A DNA stretch of 64,000 bases from Strigamia acuminata (Eukaryota; Arthropoda; Chilopoda; Geophilomorpha; Linotaeniidae). Under the pieces are notes generated by a model. It was not told the DNA's origin and did not search any database. It worked only from the letters and a program-made list of their open reading frames with translations. Positions within the stretch are counted from its first letter, which is position 1. Each line of letters starts with the position of its first letter. Position numbers and translations under genes: made by a program. The DNA is taken from NCBI GenBank assembly GCA_949358305.1, contig OX442315.1:10194427-10258426 (forward strand), written 5' to 3'. This document shows positions 51,490-60,673 of this stretch, piece by piece.

Positions 51490-52278
51490 TTTTCCGCACT
51501 GGAACCGGATCAGTGTAACCCGTTGCCAGCAATCCGGTGGGAACCACAGGGTACCCCGTACGTGACGAGGGAGGGCATTATCAAGGGAGTGCCGCGCTTG
51601 GCCACGGTATCTCCTGAGGTGATGAACCTGTGGATAGCCGAACTAAACAGATGGAGGAGTCTGCACATCGCGCTGGTCGACGCTTCCGGAAACGAGGCCC
51701 GGACAGCGGACGCACTGGCCGTGTTGCGCCTCAAGATGCTCATGTCCCTCCAGGTTCCGGCCGAGGCACCAGAGGCGTCACGCTTGAGGAGGTGGGACGA
51801 GATCATGCGGGCTCTACAGGCGTGCCTGGGCGAGCCGGTCAGGCGCTGGTATCTACACCTCCCACCGCCCTTAAGCGTCCAGAGATGGCCGATATTGCCG
51901 GCGGTCAAGACCGCGCCCTCACCGGCCGATCTGGCGGCTGAAGCGGAGACGATGGAGGCGCTGGTCGAGCCACTTTGGGGTGAGCGGATCAACAGTGCGG
52001 GCGCACCCTTGATCGGTCTGTCGCCAGAGGTTGGTAGCCCAGGACTCCGGGGGACTCAGACGACACAACCAATGGAGGAGTCGGGAGCAGGAGCTTATGC
52101 GACCATGCCCCCTTCTCCGCCGTCGGCAGAAAGCGACATTCCGGATGACATCCCGAGGACGTCGGGTAGACCACGCCATTCCCGTCGTAAGAAGGGAAGG
52201 AAGGCCGGACGTACTCGCGCCACCGCAACGGCTACTACGTCAGCAACAATGGCGGGGGAGAGAGCCACGGAGGATTCA
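51490..52278 (+). pseudogene. Duplicated copy of X ORF3 part 2
   Basis: Identical to 42350-43138 except one Pro-to-Ser codon (IPRT[P/S]GRPRHS). Continues into element E copy 2. Confidence 0.85.
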
Positions 52279-52344
52279 TAACTGGCGCGAAATGAATTGG
52301 CGCGGAATTAAATTTTTTTTACAGACCCGTATTTCAGTAAATTG

Positions 52345-52580
52345 AACTGGCGCGAAATGAATAAGCGCGGAATTGTCAAGTCAATTATTGAATAAGTGCG
52401 AAATGGAATCATTGTTAACTGAATAAGCGCGAAATTGAAAAAAAATTCTAATTGAATAAGCGCGAAATTGAAAAATAATTCAGACTGAATAAGCGCGATA
52501 TTGGGAAACAATTCAGACTGAATAAGCGCGAAATTGGGACACAATTTGGAACTGAATAAGCGCGGAATTAGGACAAATTT
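52345..52580 (+). repeat. 33-bp tandem repeats with GCGCGAAAT cores (second copy at 43205-43440)
   Basis: Five to six adjacent units of GAATAAGCGCGAAATTG plus a variable AT-rich half. Each gives TTTCGCGC on the other strand, an exact match to the animal/plant E2F consensus TTTSSCGC. Confidence 0.8.
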
Positions 52581-53329
52581 ACTCTAATTCAACTGCCAAT
52601 CTCTACAAACTTTTTTTTTAATAAAATTGGTTTTATTTTCAGGAATCCAAAGCTGAAGAATGTCAAGATAATATGAATTATGATTATGATTTTGCATTAT
52701 TTATTTTATATTTTGTAGCAAAACAAAGTTAAATTAATAAAAAATAAATTTTTTTTAACCAAAATAAATTTTTTTTGATTTTAATTCGTGGCTGTGGAGT
52801 GTCGACATTCATAGGCAATATAAAGTATGTTACCACTTACCAGTGGTGACACACTGGCCTAACGTTTTTATAAACACCGTCTTTTTTCAAAAATATGCGC
52901 TTGCAAAAATGTATGTTTAATTCAATTAAACATATATTGATAATTAGTTGTGTTTAGTATTTGTTTAATTAACGTTTCTAGTGCAGTTTTTTATGCTCTT
53001 TCATTTGGTGTTTAGTTTTTGGGCGAGATTTTGCAAGATTTTGTGCAATTTTGCTAGGTCTTAGACAATTTTCATAGATTTTGTACAATTTTGCTAGGTT
53101 TTGTGTGATTTTGTGCAATTTTGTACAATTTTATCTAAAGTAGGGTGGTGTGGTACGAGATGCAGTACTTTTTGCAAAGTGCTGTGTGTCTGAACCAGTA
53201 CCGCTGAAGAAATTGCCAAAATCGGAAATTCAGGTATGACTAGTCCAATCACATTTAAAAATTTATTAAATTAAACAAGATTCTCGTATTTTGCGGTCTA
53301 ATCTATAATCTATAATATAACTAGAATTT
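52581..53329. other. Element E interior left of the MULE
   Basis: AT-rich, with repeats of TTTTGTGCAATTTTG around 53025-53130. No coding sequence seen. Confidence 0.5.
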
Positions 53330-53331
53330 GA

Positions 53332-53500
53332 CTTGCAATCGTTGCTGCAACGTTCACTATCAATTCCGTCAATTCGCGCTCTTCTGCGGTGTCGAAAGTC
53401 GACTTTTGCGTCGAGTATTTCTAACCGTTGCTGTTCCGGTAACTCGCCGATACTTCACTGCAATACAGAGTACGCAAATCTGCTTCGCGATGCCGCAAAT
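53332..53500 (+). repeat. MULE left TIR
   Basis: Pairs with 55795-55965; the best block is GTCGAGTATTTCTAACC and the following 60 bp. Confidence 0.85.
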
Positions 53501-53911
53501 CCTTCCTCGGTTGCCGCGTCTCGAATCCGACCATATCCGCCGCCCGCTCTCGACGTTCTTGGGTCAAAAATTGTCGAAAATTTCATGTGGCATTACATTT
53601 TTAATTGGTTTTAAAGGCTTTATTACTGTTTTTAAACGTTTTGATCGGTTTTATATGCTTATTAATGGTTTATTTCTCATTTTTAACTTTTCTTTTCCTT
53701 TTTAAAGGGCTTTTACGCAATTCTATTTCTAATCATTTTGAAGAAGTCTTCATCGCCAGAGGGCAGTTGTTACGAACGTTGCATGTTGGACGTACGGACG
53801 GACGTATGTTCGCAATACGTTTTGTTTAACAGCCAATCACGGCTGAGCGCTGTAGTATTTAACGTGCGTATTCAACTGAAGTAAATCACTTTTAATCGAT
53901 CAGCGCTGAAG

Positions 53912-55714
53912 ATGGAAACAACAACGTTCGAGGGAAAGAGGAAGGGGTCGAAGTTGTATATTGTTGACGGCATGATTTATCGTCGTGATGGTGCGTATCA
54001 AAATTCGTATTACTTGTGTTGTATTAACAAAACCTGTTGCGGTCGAGTTATTTGCAACACGCAAACAATGCTAAGCGAGATGACATGTCAGCATAACGAA
54101 CGAGTAGTCCACGGCGAAGCACCGGTTGAAATCGCGAATAGGCAGTTGGCAGCATTTGTCAAGACGAGGGCGGAAAACGAACCTTCGGTGGCTTTAAAAG
54201 ACGTTTTTGATGATGGTGCAGTCCGGTTTCCATTAGCCAATGTGACGTATAAAATGATCGGCCCAGCGATGTGTAAACGCCGACAATTAAAATTTCCTCC
54301 ATTGCCGTCTAGCATTCGTGCGCTCGAATTAGCTTTGCCATCGTTGCCTTTCGGTAAAACAATAACTGGACAGACTTTTTTTTGTGGACGAATAGTCGAT
54401 CGGGATGGAAACGAAATTATGCTGTTTGCGAGTGACAACATGCTAAGCGTAGCACGAGCTTCCACGAATTTCCAGATGGATGGAACTTTTAAAGTAGTTC
54501 CACGTTCTTTTTATCAGCTGTTCACTCTGTTTGTTAAAAAAAGCAATTATGTTTTTCCGTTTGTGTTTGCTTTGATGTCGGCGAAGACCCGGGTGGCGTA
54601 CGAGAACTTGTTTCGACATTTGAGAGATAATCTGCATTTGTTTCGTGGTGCAGAAGCTGAGTTTAATATTATGTCGGACTTTGAAACTGGTTTGCTGCCT
54701 GCAATACGGAACGTCTTCCCTTCTGCAAGAAACCAGGGCTGCTGGTTTCACTATTGTCAAGCACTGTGGCGAAAAGTTCAGCTTCTAACGATGACGGTAG
54801 ACTACAAGAATATAACGGAGGTTCGGTGCATCGTTAGACAGGCTATGGTTTTGCCTTTTTTGCCGGCAGACAAAATAGTGGAAGGATGGGATGTTATTCA
54901 CGATTACTTTGTCGAGACTGACCTCACAAATTGCGTTAACCGGAGGATCTACCTATTCGAGAATTATGTGCGAGAGAAGTGGATTGATTTGGTCGGTGTG
55001 GATAGAATGACGGTCGATAAGCAGATACACCGAACCAATAATGCAGTAGAGTCTTACCACGCAGGATTAGTCCGGAAAATTAAAATTTCCCACCCCAATG
55101 TTTGGTCCTTCCTCTCATATCTTCGCCAGCTGGAACACATTGCGTATAAGGATTATGTTAACCTTCAGGAGGGACGAATTCTACGACGTACACAAGCTTT
55201 CAAATACGCAAGCCATAACAGACGCATCAAGGAAGCCATTTGGCTTTATAAGAATGGTACACTGGATATCCCCCAATACCTATTGCGTCTGGTCCATGCG
55301 GCCCCAAATTTTGAAAATCGTCTTGGAGGTCGTCGACAACCCCGCCTAGTCAGACAGCGAGGGAGGAATCAACGAGCAAGAAATGTTGCAAGAAATGTTG
55401 CAAGAATTGTCGTTGCTGAAGAGGAGGTCGAAGCGGATGTCGAAGCAGATGTCGAAGCAGATGTCGAAGCGAACGTCGAAGCGGAAGATGAACCGCAACT
55501 CCAACCACAAATTGTAGACGACATTCCCGATCCGATGTGCATGATTTGTGTGACGACGCCTAAATGCACAATATTTCTCCCGTGTGGGCATTATAAATGT
55601 TGGCTTCCTTGTACTCAGCGATTAATGGAAGGAGAAGGTAACATTGTTGGATTTGTTCCTCGCTGTCCTGCTTGCCGAACTGAAGTTGACCGTTTCAATA
55701 TTGTTTACAATTAA
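53912..55714 (+). CDS. MULE transposase with N-terminal FLYWCH finger and C-terminal RING finger
   Basis: 600 codons, intact. Residues 5-70: FLYWCH-type zinc finger (FEGKRKGSKLYIVDG, YYLCC...CCGRVIC, then H..RVVH). Residues about 185-330: MULE DDE core with FQMDGTFKVVP (first Asp), IMSDFETGLLPAI (second Asp), GCWFHYCQALWRKV (C..H motif) and TNNAVESYHAGL (Glu). Residues about 495-530: acidic repeat (VEADVEADVEA) after an R-rich stretch. Residues about 546-592: C3HC4 RING, CMIC...FLPCGHYKCWLPC...CPAC. The first three modules are normal for animal MULEs; the RING suggests a ubiquitin-ligase-like or interaction role and is unusual. ATG context GAAGATGG follows a plausible 5' UTR. Confidence 0.88.
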   Translation: METTTFEGKRKGSKLYIVDGMIYRRDGAYQNSYYLCCINKTCCGRVICNTQTMLSEMTCQHNERVVHGEAPVEIANRQLAAFVKTRAENEPSVALKDVFDDGAVRFPLANVTYKMIGPAMCKRRQLKFPPLPSSIRALELALPSLPFGKTITGQTFFCGRIVDRDGNEIMLFASDNMLSVARASTNFQMDGTFKVVPRSFYQLFTLFVKKSNYVFPFVFALMSAKTRVAYENLFRHLRDNLHLFRGAEAEFNIMSDFETGLLPAIRNVFPSARNQGCWFHYCQALWRKVQLLTMTVDYKNITEVRCIVRQAMVLPFLPADKIVEGWDVIHDYFVETDLTNCVNRRIYLFENYVREKWIDLVGVDRMTVDKQIHRTNNAVESYHAGLVRKIKISHPNVWSFLSYLRQLEHIAYKDYVNLQEGRILRRTQAFKYASHNRRIKEAIWLYKNGTLDIPQYLLRLVHAAPNFENRLGGRRQPRLVRQRGRNQRARNVARNVARIVVAEEEVEADVEADVEADVEANVEAEDEPQLQPQIVDDIPDPMCMICVTTPKCTIFLPCGHYKCWLPCTQRLMEGEGNIVGFVPRCPACRTEVDRFNIVYN

Positions 55715-55794
55715 GTTTCCTTTTTTTAATAAAATAATAAACTAATAAAATAAAATAATAAAATTGTTAAAAAGCATAGTAAACTGTTTAAAAC

Positions 55795-55965
55795 GTTAAA
55801 GCAGATTTGCGTACTTCGTATTGCAGTGAAGTATCGGCGAGCGAACGGAGCAGCGAAGGTTAGAAATACTCGACGCAACAGTCGATTTTCGACGCCGCAG
55901 ACGAGCACGAATTGACGGCACGGACAGTGAAATTTCGGGCAAGGAAACGATTGCAAGAACAAAAT
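55795..55965 (-). repeat. MULE right TIR
   Basis: Inverted copy of the left TIR with several substitutions (e.g. GTTGCTGTTCCGGTAA versus TTCGCTGCTCCGTTCG). Confidence 0.85.
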
Positions 55966-56264
55966 AAATACACCCTTCCGCGCTTAGGCAATTTTAAAAA
56001 ACATGCCCAATTGAATTGGTGCGAACTGAATAATCGCGGAATGGAATAAATACACCATTCCGCGCTCAGGCAATTCCTAAAATTGCCTGAGCGCGAAATG
56101 AAATAAATACACCGTTCCGCGCTTAGACAATTTTAAAAATTGCCTAAGCGCGGAAATCAAGCATGCTCAATTGAATTGGCGCGAAATGAGTAAGCGGGAA
56201 ATGAACAGGCGCGGATGAATAAGCGCGGAATTTTTTTCCGCGCCTATTCATTTCGCGCCAGTTA

Positions 56265-56432
56265 TTGTAACCCGAGCCACGTTGGGCCCGCTCCCCGAAC
56301 CACGCTTGTCGACCAGAGAGGCGGAGAGCATCTCCCCGCCCCTTTTCGAGTCCCAAGAGGTGATAATCCTCAGTGACGAGGTCTCGCAAGAGATCCCACA
56401 CGCGGGGCAACCACCGAAGGATGCGCCAGGTC
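56265..56432 (+). pseudogene. Probable C-terminal tail of X ORF3
   Basis: Right of element E a frame reads RATLGPLPEPRLSTREAES and ends SQEVIILSDEVSQEI plus a Pro-rich end (TGA about 56435). The VIILSDE stretch fits a SUMO-interacting motif. It is one base out of phase with the 42350-43138 frame if E's TA duplication is removed, so a small indel or another exon arrangement must be assumed. Confidence 0.45.
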
Positions 56433-56435
56433 CCT

Positions 56436-57174
56436 GAAAAGACCTAGGTTGCTACCCCGGCGGTGTGCCGGGTTTTTGTGCAAACGAAGGGCCGTTTCGA
56501 TCTGGATATTTTTTTTTTTTTTTCCTTTTTTGTTTCCCTAGGATCCTGCTGATACCGGTGAGGCATGGATGTTCGACCACGAGAGAGATGCGCCTCGTGC
56601 GTCTCCGACGCCGCACCACTCCCGTGAGCAACCACCGAGGGGAAGAAGCCATCTGAGGTTTCTCGTCCGAGAGAACCTCCCGGCCCGTGGATCTAGGTCA
56701 GGTCCCGGCTGGTGATTTTTGTATAATACGTTTTGATTAATCCTTTATTTTATAAGTTGATTTGTTTAGCGTAAAAGTTTGATTCAGAGGACTGACCACC
56801 CTCTCCCATCCTTGTTTTTTTTTTTTTTCCCCTGGATTTTTATCACACATTTGTTTTTTTTGTTTTGTCCCGGGTCTGTTACGCTCTGACCCGGTGAATT
56901 ATTTTCATAGTTGTATTATTTGCAATAGTTAATTTTGTTTCGGCCAGTCTAGGCTTGGGTGCGTTCTGTTGTCCCGTGCGTTACCATCAGGGACGGACGG
57001 TGCTGTGGTCTCCGGACCAACGGCTCCGAACGTTAGCTCGATGCGCGTCGGTGCTGTGGCCTTCGGGCCGGCAGCGCCGAACCTCATCCGGCACGGAAGT
57101 CTAGTGTTGTGCTTGCCTCGGTTTGCGTGACCCCGACGGTGTTGTGTGTGGCCCCTGTTTTCTCACCTTTCGTT
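56436..57174 (+). other. X 3' untranslated region
   Basis: Mixed GC-rich and poly-T sequence with no coding signal, ending in the polypurine tract before the 3' LTR. Confidence 0.55.
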
Positions 57175-57187
57175 GGGGGGGGGGAGA
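57175..57187 (+). other. X polypurine tract
   Basis: A run of G followed by AGA immediately before TGTGACC, the plus-strand primer position for a + oriented element. This is the main reason to orient X rightwards. Confidence 0.7.
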
Positions 57188-57762
57188 TGTGACCCTCTGG
57201 CCACCTGGGGTGACCCACGTCACTGCCACACACCGCCGTGCGGCCCCAAGATCACCCCTGATTGGGGAGAGTGATCTAGCCCGGGGGAAGGAGGGAGCGG
57301 AGTGGTGTGGGAGGAGATGTAGAGAGAGTGCGGACACCGACCAGGACGGTCGTGTGGTAAGAGTTCCAGTTGTAGTCATCGAGGGGACAAGTCTGTCCCG
57401 GCTGTGAGGACTCTGCATCTCCTTCCCATTCACCACAGCAATGCTCAGTATCTGGGTTCTCCACCCAATACAGCCTCCATGAGTGGTCACTGCGGGCTGT
57501 AGGTAAGTACAGCATGAATGTAAAGTTGAACCGACCACGTCACACATTGGACTCATGCCCAGTGTGTGACGGGTCGGTTGCCGGTGCGGCGTGCCTTCGA
57601 GCACCCCTGCAACGGGTAGCGGGATTCCCCATACCCCTAGACAACGACAATAAAGGCCAACCAACCAATATTGTGGGAATCTCGTTATTATTACGTGAAG
57701 TATGCGTCCCTACCCAGTGTTATTAGTCCCCTAGTTACATTGGCGAGACCATACCAGTCACA
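57188..57762 (+). repeat. X 3' LTR
   Basis: 575 bp, TGTGACC...GTCACA, preceded by the polypurine tract at 57175-57187 (a run of G then AGA) and followed by ACGT and gypsy G RT. Confidence 0.88.
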
Positions 57763-60173
57763 ACGTCCAACCATTCCCACTTTGTATCATCACGAGTGAG
57801 TCGGTACAGCGGTTCAAGCAGAGTCGACAAGTTGCTGATGAAACGGTCGTAGTAATTAACAAGGCCTATGAAGGATTTAAGTGAAGTCACGTCGGTGGGC
57901 CGACCAGCATTGCGCAACGGCGCCAACTTAGACTCGATTGGGGCAATCCCGTGCTTCGAGATGCGGAGGCCGAGGAAGTCGACAGAGTCACACAAAAATT
58001 TGCACTTGCCTCGATTTAACGTTAAATTCGCTCCGTCGAAGGCGCCGAGTAATGCGTCCAAATTAAGCAGGTGATCCGAGTTCGTTGGGCCAGTAACCGC
58101 CGAGTCGTCGATAAAAGGTTGCGTGTTGCCAACGTCCGCTGTCAAGATGTCCATCGTGCGTTGAAATAATGCAGGAGCGGTCGAAATCCCGTAGAAAAGT
58201 CTATTAACCAAAAACAAACCCAAATGAGTGTTTATCGTACATAATTCGGAACTGGCAGCGGTCAAACGAAGTTGATTATACGCGTGGTTCATGTCGAGGG
58301 TCGAATACGACTCTCCCCCCGACAAGTTTGCGGCCACGTCGGCAAATAACGGCAACGGATATGAACACGGCAGAACCGCCTTATTGACAGTCCGATTGTA
58401 ACATCCGGCTATTTTTATGGAGCCGTCCGCTTTCTTGACGTGCATAATCGGGGTCGCCCAACGTGAGGAGGCGACTGGCGTGATGATTCCGAGCGCTTGC
58501 AAACGTCTGAGTTCCATTTCAAGAGCTGGCTTGACTGCGAGTGGCATCGGGTACGCCTTTAAAAAAATTGGGTTGAAATTCGGATCGATGTCGATACTCA
58601 CCGGTGCCACGTTGTTGCAGCCAATTTCGTCCCGGAAAACGTTCTCGTGCTTCTGTAAAATAGATTCAAGTCTGATTTTATCTTCCTCGCTCGCCAAGCA
58701 GCGTGGAGCAGCATCTCTAGCTGCCGCAGCCTTGCGGGAAGCCAATCCACACGCAGGGGCGGCAATAATCGACGGAAAAAGCGGCTCGTCGCGCGGCGCA
58801 GGCAGCGGTTCCGTGTCGTGAGTTGGAGCGACGGCGGACGTCGAATCTGGTTCTGGATGGCGTGGATGCTTGGCTCGCTGGCGAATCGCACGTTTGCGAG
58901 CTGACTTCGATGGAACTCCCGGCTTGGCCTGGTAAACGACAGCGCGCAGCGCTGCACCAGCGACGTCGAGGAGACCGAAAATGTCCATCCAATCGCGGCC
59001 TAGCAACGGGACTTGGCCGTGCTCCGCCACACACAACGGTAAGGTGATCGATTTGCCGTCGTATTCCACAGGAACAGTGCACACACCCGCCATTGGCAAA
59101 GCGTGGCCGTTGTACGACGATAATTCCGTGCCGAGCGATTTAAGCGGAAATTTCGAAAAAAACTTGTCGTACATCTCGCGACTAACGATCGTCGCTCCCG
59201 CTCCGGTGTCGATTTCCATCCAGAGAAGAATGTCGGCGATACGAAGCTCCAGTACCAAAGGTTTGGTGTGTCGGAGAGCCACTGCGTTCACCGAGTTCGG
59301 GGTTTGCAGTTCCTTCGTGCGGACGGCGTAGAACGTCAATTTTCGAGGTATTGACAACGTCGTGTGATGAGCAGGAAGCGTTGACTTCAAGGCACGACAG
59401 ATAGGCTTAATGTGGCCTTCGATACCGCAACCGTGGCATTTTGCAGTGCGAAAACGACACTCGTCCTGGCGGTGGCCAGATCTGCCACAGTGTTTACACT
59501 TTTGTTTATCGTGCTGTGGCTTCGAGTGGTCCAACTGCTGGTGCTGCTGACCGAAGGTGCCCCTCGAGGGACGTTTGCCTCCTTTTTGCGAGTTTGCATG
59601 TTGACGTGATGAGTTTCCCGACTTGTGCAGCTGGTGTACGGACTGTTGCGCATCAACAAAACTGGATACGTCGGCTCCGGCGATTTCGGCGGAGGTAGCG
59701 GCTTCGAGGGCTAGTGCAAAAGTCAAATCCTTCTGCATATAAAGCGTCTCTTGAACCTGCCGCATGTTTAAACCGATCACAAACTGGTTTCGCATCTCGT
59801 CGTCTTGGGCAGTATCGAAGTCGCAATACTTGGTGAGTGAGTGAAGAGCGGCTGCAAAGTCGCTCACGGACTCGCCTTTGTTGCGCTTACGAGCTCGAAA
59901 ACGGACGATTTCACCTTGTTTCACCGGTCTAGGTTTCTGGTTTTTGATCATTAAGTCCGTGAGCTGCTTAAACGTTAACTCCGTCGGCTTTTTCGGTCTG
60001 GCGAGATCCACGAACTTGGCGAAAGTGGCCATACCCACACAGGCCAAAAGCGTATTCACTTTTTCCTTGTCGTCGACGATTTTATTGCAGGAGAAAACGC
60101 ATTCGATTTGCATTAAATACGTCTCCCAGTCGTCGAGTGGGTTATACTTTTCGGGTGCCGCAACCAAAGGCAT
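57763..60173 (-). pseudogene. Gypsy G gag-protease-RT block
   Basis: ATG at 60173 (MPLVAAPEKYNPLDDW). Gag core, then two zinc knuckles (CKHCGRSGHRQDEC and CHGCGIEGHIKPIC). Protease LWMEIDTGAGATIVS. RT: SRWATPIMHV, STLDMNHAYNQL (first catalytic Asp), FYGISTAPALFQ, and PFIDDSAVTG in place of the usual YLDD box. Gag and pol share one frame here, unlike GY1 and X. The block ends at WLDV, where X inserted; the frame then runs 28 nt into the X LTR. The layout is that of K02A2.6-like animal gypsy elements. Confidence 0.85.
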
Positions 60174-60330
60174 TTTCGAGCGGTAAAGTCGGTAAAAGCG
60201 AGCAAAAACTTACAATCAAAAGTTCAGGCCTAACGGTCAACGCGTGGTCAAAGATACGTGGTCGGTGGCGAAAAGTTCATCAGAAGATCCCAAAAAAAGC
60301 ACAAAAGTTCTTAAAGTAACTGGATATAGT
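60174..60330 (-). other. Gypsy G 5' untranslated leader
   Basis: Short leader between primer site and the gag ATG; no ORF of interest. Confidence 0.6.
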
Positions 60331-60352
60331 GATTACCATCTCTCGTCGCCAA
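60331..60352 (-). other. Gypsy G primer binding site, tRNA-Ser-like
   Basis: Just inside the 5' LTR the minus strand reads TGGCGACGAGAGATGG. Its complement ends ...CTCGTCGCCA, matching the 3' end of a tRNA-Ser acceptor. Confidence 0.55.
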
Positions 60353-60353
60353 T

Positions 60354-60538
60354 TAATGTGTTCTTTGGTCTCGATGAATTGTTATAAAGTTGTGATATGT
60401 GGAAGTTGGTCAAGAAGCAGCCATGTTGTTGGTGAAAATTAACATAAGAGATTTATTCAACAGAATTGTACAGGGGGCGCTGCGAAAGGCAAGCGCGTCA
60501 TAAAATAACAATAAACAAAATGGAGTTCGGACACTCCA
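60354..60538 (-). repeat. Gypsy G 5' LTR
   Basis: Copy of 10941-11125. The right flank is ACCCT and the tip of the hAT MITE. Confidence 0.85.
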
Positions 60539-60552
60539 ACCCTAATTGGCAA
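60539..60552. repeat. Right tip of the hAT MITE plus its target duplication
   Basis: ACCCT (60539-60543) is the second copy of G's target duplication and also the last bases of the MITE, followed by A and then ATTGGCAA. This places G inside the MITE. Confidence 0.85.
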
Positions 60553-60569
60553 TATGAGGTAGACCTTAC

Positions 60570-60673
60570 CAACAGGGATCCTTTTCGAACATCTGTTCAG
60601 TGCATCTTTTGGCACACGATCTGAACTGTTCGTTCAGCACACACGGCTCTTTTTTGGTGCTTAAGAAAGAATA
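60570..60673 (-). CDS. Gene B exon 3: Cys-rich segment at the edge of the transposon nest
   Basis: 104 nt (34 codons plus TG), acceptor TTTTTTTCCAG, donor GTAAGG. Encodes EPCVLNEQFRSCAKRC and ends EKDPC. Cys spacing matches gene A exon 3 and gene C 63686-63792, and the donor phase is the same. Only 17 nt of intron remain before the target duplication of the hAT MITE. Confidence 0.8.

Larger units (their letters stand above)
43674..52813. repeat. Tandem duplication, unit 2, interrupted by copia-3
   Basis: 9,140 bp: 2,320 bp of duplicated sequence plus 6,820 bp of copia-3 and one target copy. ORF3 part 1 is repeated only from its last third (43674-44045); ORF3 part 2 reappears whole at 51490-52278. 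Confidence 0.9.
53330..55965 (+). mobile_element. MULE (Mutator-like) DNA transposon with ~165-bp TIRs
   Basis: Left TIR about 53332-53500, right TIR about 55795-55965 inverted. Both carry CTTGCAATCGTT, GTCGAGTATTTCTAACC, CTCGCCGATACTTCACTGCA and TACGCAAATCTGCTT with scattered differences. Encloses one intact transposase ORF. I could not identify the expected 8-10 bp target duplication. Confidence 0.85.
52281..56262. mobile_element. Element E, copy 2, complete with nested MULE
   Basis: TIR ACTGGCGCGAAATGAAT at left; the same on the other strand ending at 56262. TA on both sides (52279-52280, 56263-56264) suggests a Tc1/mariner-type target. Left array of about six 33-bp units (GAATAAGCGCGAAATTG core, 52345-52580); right array of about 65-bp palindromic units (55966-56155) with TTCCGCGCTTAGGCAATTTT and its complement. 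No own transposase. The MULE at about 53330-55965 lies inside. Confidence 0.75.
28788..57762 (+). mobile_element. Giant Ty3/gypsy element X with a third ORF, carrying several insertions
   Basis: 5'-clipped LTR 28788-29331 (lacks the first 31 nt) and complete 3' LTR 57188-57762. Between them: a T/G-rich leader, gag, pol, a 2-kb spacer, a third ORF and a 3' UTR ending in a G-rich polypurine tract. Inserted in gypsy G at ACGT (57763-57766). Insertions in it: foldback element, MITE F, element E with a MULE, and copia-3. Without them and the duplication X is roughly 14 kb, long for a gypsy element. I assume gag-pol and ORF3 belong to one element because no other LTR pair encloses either; that is inference. 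Confidence 0.7.
10941..60538 (-). mobile_element. Ty3/gypsy element G, host of most of the nest, TSD ACCCT
   Basis: LTRs 10941-11125 and 60354-60538 (185 bp, one difference seen: gcgctgcg[g/a]aagg). Flanked by ACCCT. One long gag-pol ORF is cut into three blocks by copia-1 and X: 57763-60173 (gag, protease, RT), 19007-20469 (RNase H, integrase) and 11248-11730 (integrase C-terminus and tail), all on the minus strand. Without insertions it would be about 5.2 kb. Dead: one frameshift near 20430 besides the insertions. Confidence 0.88.

Noticed and set aside
60570-60673. TIL-type protease-inhibitor exon (C..NE....C...C spacing)
   Set aside because: The phase and Cys pattern match DEG/ENaC exon 3 in genes A and C, and it continues into a DEG/ENaC exon 4; the TIL resemblance is chance.
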